DNA of 64,000 nt from Methanomicrobiales archaeon HGW-Methanomicrobiales-3 (GTDB lineage: Archaea > Halobacteriota > Methanomicrobia > Methanomicrobiales > Methanospirillaceae): contig PGYK01000001.1 of NCBI GenBank assembly GCA_002839605.1, positions 248,001 through 312,000 of the forward strand, given 5' to 3'. The translations under genes and the position numbers were made by a program. Below, one piece after another: positions 35,570 to 44,814 of the stretch (position 1 is the first letter of the stretch; the number at the start of each line of letters is the position of its first letter). The notes under the pieces were generated by a model, which was not told where the DNA came from, searched no databases, and saw only the letters and a list, made by a program, of their open reading frames with translations.

Positions 35570-36982
35570 TCAAGGAGCAAACACCGGAATGCAGATCATC
35601 AGCACCACGATGCTGATGCAGTTCATCCAGAACCCCGCCCGTACCATTTGGGCCATGGTCACGTAACCGGTGCCGTACACGATCGCGTTGGGTGGTGTGG
35701 CTACGGGAAGCATGAACGCGAGTGATGACGATATTGCTGCTGCTACCATCAGGGTGAGTGGATTCATCCCCTCGACCAGAGCAAGGGCAGCAGCGATCGG
35801 GATGAAAACCGTTGCCGTTGCAGTGTTGGAGGTGACCTCAGTCATAAAGATTACAAGGACTATTACGGCAAGGAGGATGACGAGCGGGGGAACGCTGCTT
35901 ATCACCTGGAGCTGGTCGGCAATCCACACCTCAAGACCTGTCTTTACAAACCCTTTGGCAATTGCAAGCCCGCACCCGAACAGGAGAATGATATTCCATG
36001 GCAGGCGCACCGCATCCTCCCAGACAAGGAGCCTGCTGCCTTCCCCTGCCGGAATGAGGAAGAGCAGCACCGCGCCGAAGACAGCGATTGTCGTGTCAGA
36101 GACCATAGGCACGTACCCGCCCCAGAAAGTCCGCGTGATCCAAAGTGCTGCAACCATCAGGAAGACGGCAAAGACCCTTTTCTCCCCGATAGAGGCCATA
36201 CCAAGGTTTTGGAACTCCTCGTCAAGATTGATCCGCAGGCTGGTCTTTTTCTGGGGGAATGCAAATATTACGAGATATATCCAGCAGAGCGCAAGCATGA
36301 TACCGGCGATGGGAACTCCAAACGTGGCCCACTGGAGAAATGAGATCGATGAACCGGTGAGTGTAGTATACATGCCTGCAAGTATCAGGTTCGGGGGAGA
36401 CCCGATCAGCGTTGCAACCCCCCCGATTGAAGCACCATAGGCAACGGCAAGCACAAGGGCCGTCCGGAAGTCCTCCTCATACCCCGCACTTTTAAACTTC
36501 ACCGTCACTGCGGCAGCCACAGGCAGCATCATGAGCGCGGTTGCCGTATTGCTGATCCAGGCTGAAAGGAACGCTGTTGACAATAAGAACCCGCCGATGA
36601 TCATCCGCGGGCTCGTGCCGATCACCTGAACGATGCCAAGCGCAATCCGGCTGTGTAAATTCCACTTCTCAATGGCAATCGCGATTAAAAACCCCCCGAT
36701 GAACAGGAAGATGATCGGGTTTCCGTACTCTCCAGTTACATTGCCTGTGTCCATTGCCCCAAAGAGCGGGAAAAGTACGATTGGGAGCAGGGATGTGGCA
36801 GCAATGGGAACGGGCTCGGTTATCCACCAGACAATGACCCAGAGGGTCCCCCCGGCAACCACGGCTGCCTGAAAGGAGAGGCTTTCAGGCGAGAAGAAAA
36901 GGGCCAGGAGGAAGAGGGCGGGTCCTGTGATGAGGCCGGCGATCTGCAAGAGTCCATAACGGGGAGTGATCTTTTCGGGCAT
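35570..36982 (-). CDS. DASS/SLC13-family sodium:anion symporter
   Basis: 470 residues from ATG 36982 (MPEKITPRYG); ATG 36991 and a longer frame to 37048 are alternatives without a clear ribosome-binding site. About 11-12 membrane helices carry the paired SNT motifs of the DASS fold (WISNTATALMML and TSNTATATVFIPI). It imports dicarboxylates, sulfate or phosphate with Na+. Substrate is not determinable here. Confidence 0.88.
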   Translation of the reverse strand: MPEKITPRYGLLQIAGLITGPALFLLALFFSPESLSFQAAVVAGGTLWVIVWWITEPVPIAATSLLPIVLFPLFGAMDTGNVTGEYGNPIIFLFIGGFLIAIAIEKWNLHSRIALGIVQVIGTSPRMIIGGFLLSTAFLSAWISNTATALMMLPVAAAVTVKFKSAGYEEDFRTALVLAVAYGASIGGVATLIGSPPNLILAGMYTTLTGSSISFLQWATFGVPIAGIMLALCWIYLVIFAFPQKKTSLRINLDEEFQNLGMASIGEKRVFAVFLMVAALWITRTFWGGYVPMVSDTTIAVFGAVLLFLIPAGEGSRLLVWEDAVRLPWNIILLFGCGLAIAKGFVKTGLEVWIADQLQVISSVPPLVILLAVIVLVIFMTEVTSNTATATVFIPIAAALALVEGMNPLTLMVAAAISSSLAFMLPVATPPNAIVYGTGYVTMAQMVRAGFWMNCISIVVLMICIPVFAP

Positions 36983-37102
36983 AGAAATCATGAGCCGGAC
37001 CGGCATCAACGGATGCCGGATGGATACCGCTGTCTGGTATTTGGTCAAAAAAGGTAATGAGGGTTTTTATCCGTAAAGCGGGTTGACTGATGAAAAGGAG
37101 TA

Positions 37103-37435
37103 TTACCGGGCCTGGTCCATCCCGTTCAGTTTTGCCGCCAGGATGAAATCGTTCTGTGTCAGGCCCCCGGCAGGGTAGGTATAGAGCGAGACTTCAACAA
37201 GACGGGTCTCCTTCATGCAGATATCGGGAAAATGCCCCTCTTCGGTTGCAAGGGCAGCGATCTCGTTGAAGAACGCGATGCAGGATGCAGCATCGCCTCT
37301 TTCGAAGGTTTTTGTTATGTGACCATTATTGAGCAGCCAGCCCGGCACCTGCCCGAGGAGCTCCATCGTCTCCTTCCGGGTGAGCGGCGGCGAGCCTGCC
37401 TTATAGGTGGTGCACTTCTGCTGTGCGAGTTCCAT
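37103..37435 (-). CDS. Pterin-4a-carbinolamine dehydratase-like protein
   Basis: 110 residues from ATG 37435 (MELAQQKCTTYKAG). The fold motif around the active site reads TEEGHFPDICMKETRLVEVSL, followed by GGLTQNDFILAAKLN. The family recycles pterins in animals; in archaea it is linked to pterin or molybdopterin chemistry with no settled role. It is downstream of the SSS symporter with a 76-base gap. Confidence 0.85.
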   Translation of the reverse strand: MELAQQKCTTYKAGSPPLTRKETMELLGQVPGWLLNNGHITKTFERGDAASCIAFFNEIAALATEEGHFPDICMKETRLVEVSLYTYPAGGLTQNDFILAAKLNGMDQAR

Positions 37436-37511
37436 GGTTATTTCTTCGGTGCGCCACCCCAAAAAACGTTTCCTTGAAAAAAAATCAGGTGGAGATCCCC
37501 CACATCCTGCA

Positions 37512-39083
37512 TTACGATGCAGAGACTGCGGGTTTGGATCTCATACGGTTGTACTGGATCTGCATGACTGCCATAACGATTGCGGATACCGGCAGGGCGA
37601 TGATGAGCGGGTCGATGACCGTCCACGGAGCGCCAAGGAGGGTTACCTGCCCGGTGAGCATCTGGCAGATCCCGAGAGGTTTTGCTTCTGCCACATGGAC
37701 AAAGGCCGTCCAGAAGAACCAGATAACTGTGCCCGAGACAATGCTCCAGAGCGCTGCCCGGGTGCAGGGAGTTTTCGCATAAATTCCGACCGCAAACGCC
37801 GGCAGGAACGCTGCTGCACAGAGACCCATGAACATCGCGGTTGCCCGGGCAATGATACTGCCCGGCAGAACGAACGCGATGACGAGGCTGACAAGGATCA
37901 TGACGACAAGACCGCACTGGTTTGCCCGGAGGGAGAGTGCGCACTCCCTTCCACGACCCCAGATATCGCAGATAAGCGCCGTTCCCATGGCATGGAAGAG
38001 CCCGCTCAAGGTGGACATCGCCGCCGAGAGGAGGGTTAAGAGGAAGATGACCACGAAGATGTCCGGCATCGCCTGCGTGATGAAGAGCGGGATGATCGCA
38101 TCGACATTGCCCCCGGCAGCCGTGATGGCGATGGTGCCGTCCTGCTGGAAGAACCAGACATTGGAGAGAGCGCCGACCGTGAACGCCACGCCGGTCATCA
38201 TCAGGATGAACGGGCCCCCGACAAGGACCGCCCGGTTGAGGGATTTGCCGTCCTTTGCGGTCATGAACCGGACAATGAGCTGGGGCTGGGCGAGAACCCC
38301 GATGCCCACGCCAAGCACGAGCGTGGTGATGAGGGTGAACCAGATGGGCGAGCCGAGTTCGGGCATCGTTGTCCAGCCGGTCATTCCCTGGTCAGAAAGG
38401 GCTTGTGGGACCATGTCTGCCATGGTGGTGAGCGCGGTGTTTGCCGCGGTGATGCCCCCGAGGTAGACATACGTGAGAACGAGAAGGAAGCTCATGCCGA
38501 TGAGCATGATGGCGCCCTGCAGGGCGTCGGTGTACATCACCGCGATTAGCCCGCCGAAGAAGACATAGATGGCAACGATCGCTGCAAAGAGGAAGAGTGC
38601 GGTGGTGTACTCCATGTTGAAGGTGGGCTCGATGAACCGTGCTCCCCCGATGAGAATCGCCGCCGTGTACAGGGGCATGCCGATGATGATGATGATCCCG
38701 CTGATGTACTGGAGCGGGGGTGACTGGTAGATCTTGCCCATCAGGTCCGGGAAGGTGATGGCCGAGAGCCGCTGGCCGATCTCCCGGGTTTTCTTGCCGA
38801 AGACAACAAAGGCAAGGAGGATACCGATCCCGATATTCAATACCGTGAGCCAGATGAGTCCCATCCCGAGGTTTGCCGCCGCTCCCCCGAACCCGACAAT
38901 CGCGGACGTGGAGATGAAGGTGGCACCATAAGAGAGGGCGATGATGACCGGGTGGCTGCTCCTGCCCGCAACCAGGTAGTCCTCGGTGCTCTTCGTCTTT
39001 TTGTACCCGAGATACCCAAGGTAAAAGGTTACCGCGATATAGATGAGGGCAAGGACCGTCAGGGTCAGGGTGTCAACTGCCAT
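37512..39083 (-). CDS. Sodium:solute symporter (SSS family)
   Basis: 523 residues from ATG 39083 (MAVDTLTLTVL), 6 bases after GAGGGGG; ATG 39089 is the alternative. About 13 membrane helices with SSS features (YLGYKKTKSTEDYLVAGRS near residue 28, GAALSYGATFIST-like ALSYGATFISTSAIVGFGG). It imports organic solutes such as proline, pantothenate or acetate with Na+. The upstream 41-residue gene overlaps it by 11 bases and encodes the small partner typical of this subfamily. Confidence 0.9.
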   Translation of the reverse strand: MAVDTLTLTVLALIYIAVTFYLGYLGYKKTKSTEDYLVAGRSSHPVIIALSYGATFISTSAIVGFGGAAANLGMGLIWLTVLNIGIGILLAFVVFGKKTREIGQRLSAITFPDLMGKIYQSPPLQYISGIIIIIGMPLYTAAILIGGARFIEPTFNMEYTTALFLFAAIVAIYVFFGGLIAVMYTDALQGAIMLIGMSFLLVLTYVYLGGITAANTALTTMADMVPQALSDQGMTGWTTMPELGSPIWFTLITTLVLGVGIGVLAQPQLIVRFMTAKDGKSLNRAVLVGGPFILMMTGVAFTVGALSNVWFFQQDGTIAITAAGGNVDAIIPLFITQAMPDIFVVIFLLTLLSAAMSTLSGLFHAMGTALICDIWGRGRECALSLRANQCGLVVMILVSLVIAFVLPGSIIARATAMFMGLCAAAFLPAFAVGIYAKTPCTRAALWSIVSGTVIWFFWTAFVHVAEAKPLGICQMLTGQVTLLGAPWTVIDPLIIALPVSAIVMAVMQIQYNRMRSKPAVSAS

Positions 39084-39198
39084 CCTCATCCCCCTCGCGG
39101 TTCCAGTTCAGTAAACCATACACAATGCAGGCTATGGCTAACCCGATGGCAAGGCCATAGCCGATCACGATCTGCAGATCAGGAATTCCGAGAATCAT
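39073..39198 (-). CDS. Symporter small accessory protein
   Basis: 41 residues: MILGIPDLQIVIGY, one membrane helix (GLAIGLAIACIVYGLL) and NWNREGDEDGS. The MxLGIPD start and the helix ending in YGLxNWN match the small proteins annotated as symporter accessory subunits that precede SSS genes in archaea and bacteria. It overlaps the symporter start by 11 bases, so the two are probably translated together in equal amounts. Confidence 0.8.
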   Translation of the reverse strand: MILGIPDLQIVIGYGLAIGLAIACIVYGLLNWNREGDEDGS

Positions 39199-39477
39199 AC
39201 AAGAAACCTCGGGTAAACTCTTCTTGCAACGACATTACATGGGGATCCTGGCGGATGCAGGTCCCCTATCTAAAGAAGAATGCGAAGCCCGGGCTCTGGA
39301 AAGAAACAGGTGGATATGCCCGGTGCGACCTCATTGTTTACCGGATACTATTCTTTAAATTTTCATATTTATGTGTTGTGAGTTCTGCTCCGCGGCTCAC
39401 CTTTTTTATGCTGCCATGAGAGCACGATCCGAAAAAGACCTTATCGCTTCAGGCACAATCCTCCTTCCGGTATCGCT

Positions 39478-41631
39478 GTGGTTCTGGTATTTCCCCTCCT
39501 GCACGAGTCCCTCCAGCAGGTGCTCGCCCAACGGCTTGAATGGACCGAGCTCCGCGAGGTACAGGAGAAGGCGTATGCGGCAGTGGCGGCGGGTAACGAT
39601 GCCCTGATCATCGCCCCAACGGCTGGTGGCAAATCCGAGGCAGCCCTCATTCCGGTGATGGACGACATCCTTAAACACGGCAGGCCGGGCGTGACCTGCC
39701 TGTATATCTCGCCCTTGAAAGCGCTCATCAACGACCAGGAGGACCGGTTCCGAATGTTCTGTGTTCCCACCTCGCTTGCGGTGATGAAATGGCACGGGGA
39801 CGTGGCAAAAGGCGACCGTTCGTGGAAGGGCGAGCCCCCGCATTTCCTGATGATCACGCCGGAATCGCTCGAAGTGCTGTTGCAGGAGCAGACACTTGTT
39901 GCAGATCTCCGGCAGGTGCGGTACATCATTATCGATGAACTCCACGCATTCGTGGAGACCGAACGGGGTGTGCACCTGAAGGTGCTGCTGGAGCGGATGG
40001 ACCGGCTCGCAAAGCGGAAGATCCAGCGGATCGGGCTCTCGGCCACCATGGGAAACCCGGCCGGGATCCTCTCCTGGCTTTCGGACGGGCGGCATGGCGA
40101 AGAACTCGTTTCTGTCCTTTCCGATCCCAAGGAGAAGCATTTCCGGTTCATCGTGGAGCCGGAAGAGAGCGGCCGTACAGAAGCGCTCATCAGGACGGTT
40201 GCCGGTAAAAGGGCGCTGGTCTTTGTGAACAGCCGGAGCGTGGCAGAGGCGCTCATGCAGGCGGCATCGGGAAGGGTGCAGAACCTGCATATCCACCATT
40301 CCTCCCTTTCCCCGGCAACCCGGAAGACTGCCGAGGAAGCGTTCCTCTCGGAGGACGGGGCGTGCATTATTTGTACCAGCACGCTTGAGCTGGGGATCGA
40401 TATCGGGGATCTCGATGTGGTGGTGCAGGTTGGCCCGCCCAACACGGTCTCCTCGTTCCTCCAGCGGATGGGCAGGAGCGGAAGGCGCGGAAAGGCAGCT
40501 AACGTGGTCTGGATTGTGAAAAATCCCTGCGAACTCCTTTGCAGTATCGCCATCATCGAATGCGCGATGGAGAAGAGCGTTGAGGACCTTCATCCGCCGG
40601 AAAGACCCTATAATGTTCTTCTCCAGCAGCTCTTCCTTTCCCTGCACCGCAAGGGCCGGGTCTCAAAAAACGAACTAATACAGGAGCTCCTCTCCTATCC
40701 TGTGTTCGCCGGCATGGACCCTGCCGATCCAGAGCGGATCATCCGTCACCTCATTGCTGAGGGATACCTGACAACCGATGGCGAGATGCTGATGGCCGGC
40801 ACCGAGGCTGAACGGGTGTTCGGGCGGTCGAACTGGAAAGACCTGTACTCGGTAATCCTCGGCGGGGGCGAGTACCGGGCGATCACCCCGGATGGCGAGA
40901 TGGTCGGGAAGCTGGATGCGCGGTTCGTAAACAGCCATGAGAACGGTGAGGTGACGCTGGGTGGCAGGAGTTACTCGATGGTGAAGTGCGATGATGACCA
41001 CGACATCGTGGTTGTGGTTCCGGGGAATGCGGAATCTTCCCGCACCTTCTGGACGGGGAGCACGGATGAAGGGTACTCCCCGCTGGTCTGCCGGAAGATC
41101 CGCGCAATCTGTGCCCGGGGCAGGTCCGTTCTTCCCCTGCCGGCGCCGGAAGCAGAACTTCTCGACACACTCTTTTTACGGCTGCCGCCCGAACTGGGGA
41201 GATCTGGACTTGCGGTAACCACCCGGAAAGGCACCCGCGGCCGGGAGATCCTCATCTTCTCCTTTGAGGGCAGCAGGTTCAACCGCATCCTCTCCCGGAT
41301 CCTGGAAAAAAGACTGGGGCGCGGGGCACTGGTGCGGTACGATGATTTCGTCGTCCGGGTCCAGCGGGCCGGAAAGGAGGACGCTGCCGACCGGGTCCGG
41401 GCAGCCCTTGAGAGTATCCGTCTCATGGAACGGTCCCGTATTGCTTCCGCGCTTCCCCTGCCCCCTCCGGATGGCTGGAAGTTTGCAAGGGTGCTGCCCC
41501 ATAACCTCTTTGCCGGCCTCGTTGTTGCGGATTATTACCATCTTGATCAGTTCCTTAAGAGCATCTCCGAAATGGAGATCACAATGATCGCTTCCGCCTC
41601 ACCGCTTCCGGCTCCTGGTGTTGATGACTGA
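39478..41631 (+). CDS. Lhr-like superfamily 2 DNA/RNA helicase
   Basis: 717 residues from GTG 39478. Helicase motifs in order: Q-like region, Walker A APTAGGKSEA, Ia YISPLKALINDQ, DELH in IIIDELHAF, SAT in GLSATMG, IV FVNSRSVAEAL, V CTSTLELGIDIGD, VI QRMGRSGRRGK. A winged-helix and Lhr-type C-terminal region follow. Archaeal Lhr proteins unwind and anneal RNA:DNA hybrids in DNA repair. At 717 residues it is shorter than full Lhr (about 850-900), so part of the C-terminal domain is reduced. Confidence 0.9.
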   Translation: MVLVFPLLHESLQQVLAQRLEWTELREVQEKAYAAVAAGNDALIIAPTAGGKSEAALIPVMDDILKHGRPGVTCLYISPLKALINDQEDRFRMFCVPTSLAVMKWHGDVAKGDRSWKGEPPHFLMITPESLEVLLQEQTLVADLRQVRYIIIDELHAFVETERGVHLKVLLERMDRLAKRKIQRIGLSATMGNPAGILSWLSDGRHGEELVSVLSDPKEKHFRFIVEPEESGRTEALIRTVAGKRALVFVNSRSVAEALMQAASGRVQNLHIHHSSLSPATRKTAEEAFLSEDGACIICTSTLELGIDIGDLDVVVQVGPPNTVSSFLQRMGRSGRRGKAANVVWIVKNPCELLCSIAIIECAMEKSVEDLHPPERPYNVLLQQLFLSLHRKGRVSKNELIQELLSYPVFAGMDPADPERIIRHLIAEGYLTTDGEMLMAGTEAERVFGRSNWKDLYSVILGGGEYRAITPDGEMVGKLDARFVNSHENGEVTLGGRSYSMVKCDDDHDIVVVVPGNAESSRTFWTGSTDEGYSPLVCRKIRAICARGRSVLPLPAPEAELLDTLFLRLPPELGRSGLAVTTRKGTRGREILIFSFEGSRFNRILSRILEKRLGRGALVRYDDFVVRVQRAGKEDAADRVRAALESIRLMERSRIASALPLPPPDGWKFARVLPHNLFAGLVVADYYHLDQFLKSISEMEITMIASASPLPAPGVDD

Positions 41632-41724
41632 CGCGGCTCTCCCTCCCAAGGCAGGATTTGAAGGGTGGTTTTCCATCCCCTGTTATGCACCAGCTTTTTT
41701 ATGAAAAACCATCAAGATCACCTT

Positions 41725-42162
41725 ATGAAACATATCCTCCTCCTTCTGGCTGTTGCACTCCTGCTGGCAACCTGCGGGTGCATGCAGTCTTCCCCGGAAG
41801 CTGCGCCGACACCCGTGCCTGCGACCATTGCGGCGTCCCCGACAGAATCCCCGGTGACGGCCATCCCGACACGGGAACCGACAGCCTCGGTGAGCGACAA
41901 TACTATAACCATCGAAAAGGAAGGGTTCAGCCCGTCCACGATAACCGTGAAGCGGGGATCAACGGTCCGGTGGGTGAACAAGGATTCAACCGAGGACCCC
42001 GCCCTTTACAACCCCACCCACCGGATCAAGATCATCGGTGTGTACACCGCCCAGACCTTATCCCCCGGGCAGGGGTGGAGCTGGATCTTTACCAATACCG
42101 GGGTCTATGCGTATGAGGATCTGATTCACCCCGATCTGCAGGGAACCGTTATCGTGGAGTGA
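41725..42162 (+). CDS. Cupredoxin-like lipoprotein with degenerate copper site
   Basis: 145 residues. Signal peptide MKHILLLLAVALLLATCGC with a lipobox-like Cys, then a Pro/Thr-rich linker (residues 25-55) and a cupredoxin fold (DNTITIEKEGFSPSTITVKR, TVRWVNKD, YEDLIHPDLQGTVIV). Type 1 copper needs His, Cys, His and Met. Here His99 and His135 remain, but the Cys position is Asp132 and the Met position Leu138. It may bind another metal or none. ATG 41701 is an alternative start. A small membrane protein gene follows by 4 bases. Confidence 0.8.
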   Translation: MKHILLLLAVALLLATCGCMQSSPEAAPTPVPATIAASPTESPVTAIPTREPTASVSDNTITIEKEGFSPSTITVKRGSTVRWVNKDSTEDPALYNPTHRIKIIGVYTAQTLSPGQGWSWIFTNTGVYAYEDLIHPDLQGTVIVE

Positions 42163-42166
42163 TCGC

Positions 42167-42385
42167 ATGGTTGGACAGATTGCCTATACCCTCATCTTTG
42201 GCAAACCTGTTATCGTCTACCTCGGTCTCCTGACCCTTGCCCTGCTGCTGCTGACCGCTGCAATACCCCTCCTGAACCGGAACGGAATCCGGACAATTCC
42301 GCTTGCATGGCACCCCCGGTGTGCCATGGCAACGATCTGCCTGGCGATAATCCATGGTATGCTGGGCATCCTTGCCTACAGGTAA
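42167..42385 (+). CDS. Small membrane protein, partner of the cupredoxin-like protein
   Basis: 72 residues with two membrane helices (VIVYLGLLTLALLLLTAAIPLL and the CAMATICLAIIHGMLGILAY segment) and a short loop containing WHPRC. The His/Cys residues near the membrane could bind metal or haem. It starts 4 bases after the cupredoxin-like gene, so the two probably act together. I do not recognise the family. Confidence 0.65.
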   Translation: MVGQIAYTLIFGKPVIVYLGLLTLALLLLTAAIPLLNRNGIRTIPLAWHPRCAMATICLAIIHGMLGILAYR

Positions 42386-42411
42386 ATGAGGAAAAGAAGA
42401 GAGAGGTGTTA

Positions 42412-42615
42412 TCAGAGTCCGACCATGCGGAGGATCGCCCCGACAAGGATGCCGAACATCGAGGTTGATGCCGAGAGCATCCCAAGCAGGATATACCCGA
42501 CGACAGCCCCAATCTTGAGCGGCATGTAGGTCCGGTTCAGGTTCAGCCGCCGTATGGCGCGAAAGGACTTCGCATCCGGTGATATGGGTGGTTTATTTTG
42601 TTTGATACGGATCAT
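42412..42615 (-). CDS. Small hypothetical membrane protein
   Basis: 67 residues. A basic N-terminal 30 residues (MIRIKQNKPPISPDAKSF, RAIRRLNLNRTY) are followed by two hydrophobic segments (IGAVVGYILLGMLSAS and FGILVGAILRMVGL). It is convergent with the 72-residue gene. A TATA-like GTATATGG near 42677-42685 on the minus strand supports transcription. No family recognised. Confidence 0.55.
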   Translation of the reverse strand: MIRIKQNKPPISPDAKSFRAIRRLNLNRTYMPLKIGAVVGYILLGMLSASTSMFGILVGAILRMVGL

Positions 42616-42701
42616 TGTGGCTCAACCCCAGATTATGGTGATACGCGGCAGATCCATTGCAGGATTCCGCGTACCCTATACCATATACTATGGATATGAT
42701 C

Positions 42702-42721
42702 TATTTAATTTTTGTTAAATA
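42702..42721. other. AT-rich inverted repeat
   Basis: TATTTAA (42702-42708) pairs perfectly with TTAAATA (42715-42721). A second palindrome CCATA-TAC-TATGG lies at 42681-42693. The pair sits upstream of the 67-residue gene in an AT-rich stretch and could be an operator. Confidence 0.4.
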
Positions 42722-42883
42722 CGCAAAATGAAAATTCGTGCCTTAAAACAATTATTTTGACAAAATATCAAAGATATCATGGTATTTTCCCATTCTTGCG
42801 ACGATGTGGGAAATATGGCGGAAAAACTTCAGGAATCCGAAGAAAATCGTGGCGAGATCCAAATAAGAGATCGCACCATGAGA

Positions 42884-42969
42884 CGCCGAGGGGGAGAGTT
42901 GAACTCCCGAGGCGCGGGAGCGCCAGTAGCTTTCGAGGCTACCGCCTTTCCGGGCTAGACTACCTCGGC
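42884..42969 (-). tRNA. tRNA-Ser (CGA)
   Basis: 86 nt. Acceptor GCCGAGG/CCTCGGC, anticodon arm GTAGC-CTCGAAA-GCTAC giving anticodon CGA for UCG codons, a long class II variable arm, and T arm CGGGA-GTTCAAC-TCTCC-type. Discriminator G, as archaeal seryl-tRNA requires. CCA is not encoded. Confidence 0.93.
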
Positions 42970-42980
42970 AAATAGTGCCC

Positions 42981-42994
42981 TTGTATTTTTTAAT
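42981..42994 (-). promoter_or_regulatory. TATA box of tRNA-Ser
   Basis: The minus strand reads TTAAAAAATACAAG starting about 25 bases before the mature tRNA 5' end. Confidence 0.45.
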
Positions 42995-43122
42995 CGCCTG
43001 CTCTAAAAAGGTATCTGGTCGCTTGTATGCACGAATGGGATGTGCCCGAATCCCTCATGGCGAGGGGTGCTTTGAGATACCTGGAATAGGTCAGAAAAAA
43101 TGGGATGTGTGTCGGAGGTGAT

Positions 43123-44718
43123 TTACATCCCGGGCGGTGCGCCCCTGCCACCCTGCTGGGTGATCATCATGTCATCAACGCGGATGAGCATGACGGCGGT
43201 CTCGGACGCGCTCTGGATTGACTGGCGCTTGGACCGGAGGGGTTCAATAACGCCCTCTGCGAGCATGTCAACAACCTTGCCCTCGTACACGTTCAGACCG
43301 GCATTCTTCTTGCCTTTGGAGTGGACGTTCTTGAGTTCGACCAGTTTGTCGATCGGGTTGTAACCCGAGTTCTCGGCAAGGGTGCGGGGGATCGACTCGA
43401 ATGCTGCGGCATAGGCTTCAAGCGCAATCTGGACCCTTCCACCGACGGTCTGGGCATAGTCGCGGATCTTCATTAAGAGCTCGGTCTCGACTGCGGCGCC
43501 ACCGACAACATAGGTGCCGTCTTCCATGGCGTCCATGACCACGCGGGTCCCGTCAACCACTGCACGTTCGAGTTCTTCAAGGAGGTAGTCGCTGGTTCCT
43601 CTCAGGAGGATGGTGGTGGTCTTCGGGTTCTTGCATCCGGAGATGCGGGTCACGTTGCCTTCCGTGTCTTCCTCAACAAGATCTGCGGTACCAAGGTCCT
43701 TTGCAGTCAGGGTCTCGGGCTTGTTGACGATGGTTGCATTGAGTGCCCGGGCAGCATACTTCATGTCCTTCTCGGGAACGTCCTCGATGGCGAGGATATT
43801 GTTCTTGGCAAGGTAGAACTGTACCGGGTCGGCGATGCCTTTCTGGCAGAGCAGGACATTCGCCCCGCTCTTGATGACAGCGTCTGCAAGCTTGTGCAGG
43901 GCTTCCTGCTCCTGCTCGGAGAATGCCGTGATCTGCTCGGCGTTTGAGATCTTGATCTTGGCCTTGACCTGCGTCTTGGAGATCTCAAGGGGCATGGCAA
44001 CAAGGGCGACCTTTGCCTTCGTCACTTTCTTAGGCATCCCTTCGTTGATCCGCTTCTTGTCGATGACCACACCGCGGATCAGCTCGGCATCGTCCATGGA
44101 CTGGCCCTTCTGCTTCTTGATCATCACGTCCTCTTCATCAACAAGGTACTTTTTGCCGGACTTCTCGGCAACGGTCATGACTGCATCGACAATGATGCCG
44201 TCGAGCTTGTCCTTGACCGACTCGATTGACTTGCCCGTGATGGCGGTGTCGGCGATCTTGAGAAGGGTCTTCCTGTCGGTCGGGTCGACCTTGAGGGAGA
44301 GGGAGTTGACAATCTCAAGCGCTTTCTCCATGCCCATGCGATAGCCCTGCGCGATGACGGTCGGGTGGATGCCCTGTTCGAGCATGTACTCAGCCTGCTC
44401 CATGAGGGCGCCGACGAGCACGACCGCGGTGGTGGTCCCGTCGCCGACTTCATCGTCCTGAGTCCTGGCTACTTCTATGACCATCTTTGCACCGGGGTGC
44501 TGAACGGCAATCTCGCTCAAGATTGTCGCGCCATCGTTGGTGATGACAATATCCCCCGAGCCGCTGACGAGCATCTTGTCCATGCCGCGGGGTCCCAGAG
44601 TCGACCTTACTGCTCCGGCGATAGCCTTTGCGGCCGCAATATTCGAGCGCTGGGCTTCTTTGCCGCGATTACGCTCCACATTTTCCTTTAAGATGATAAT
44701 TGGCTGTCCAGATAGCAT
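43123..44718 (-). CDS. thsA: Thermosome subunit (group II chaperonin)
   Basis: 531 residues. Group II motifs are [40 protein letters not shown] (ATP and Mg site) and, near the C-terminus, [13 protein letters not shown]. The tail ends GGRGAPPGM, a short Gly/Met tail as in mesophilic archaea. It folds proteins as an 8- or 9-fold double ring. Expression signals are strong: TATATATA box and a GGAGG site 7 bases before ATG. Confidence 0.96.
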   Translation of the reverse strand: MLSGQPIIILKENVERNRGKEAQRSNIAAAKAIAGAVRSTLGPRGMDKMLVSGSGDIVITNDGATILSEIAVQHPGAKMVIEVARTQDDEVGDGTTTAVVLVGALMEQAEYMLEQGIHPTVIAQGYRMGMEKALEIVNSLSLKVDPTDRKTLLKIADTAITGKSIESVKDKLDGIIVDAVMTVAEKSGKKYLVDEEDVMIKKQKGQSMDDAELIRGVVIDKKRINEGMPKKVTKAKVALVAMPLEISKTQVKAKIKISNAEQITAFSEQEQEALHKLADAVIKSGANVLLCQKGIADPVQFYLAKNNILAIEDVPEKDMKYAARALNATIVNKPETLTAKDLGTADLVEEDTEGNVTRISGCKNPKTTTILLRGTSDYLLEELERAVVDGTRVVMDAMEDGTYVVGGAAVETELLMKIRDYAQTVGGRVQIALEAYAAAFESIPRTLAENSGYNPIDKLVELKNVHSKGKKNAGLNVYEGKVVDMLAEGVIEPLRSKRQSIQSASETAVMLIRVDDMMITQQGGRGAPPGM

Positions 44719-44757
44719 ACTGTATCCTCCGATGATGTAAAAGGTGGAATTGAAGTT

Positions 44758-44768
44758 CTATATATAAT
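44758..44768 (-). promoter_or_regulatory. TATA box of the thermosome gene
   Basis: The minus strand reads ATTATATATAG about 40-50 bases before the ATG; a ribosome-binding site GGAGG lies in between. Confidence 0.65.
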
Positions 44769-44814
44769 GTGTGGTAATGAGATTCCTGCACCGGGCCAAA
44801 AAAAGAGAACTGAA

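Noticed and set aside
37407-38039. 210-residue plus-strand frame over the SSS carrier
   Set aside because: Polar, Cys/His/Arg-rich translation typical of an antisense shadow; the minus strand encodes a membrane carrier.
39406-40647. 413- and 371-residue frames antisense to the Lhr-like helicase
   Set aside because: The plus strand contains the full ordered set of helicase motifs; the antisense products show none.
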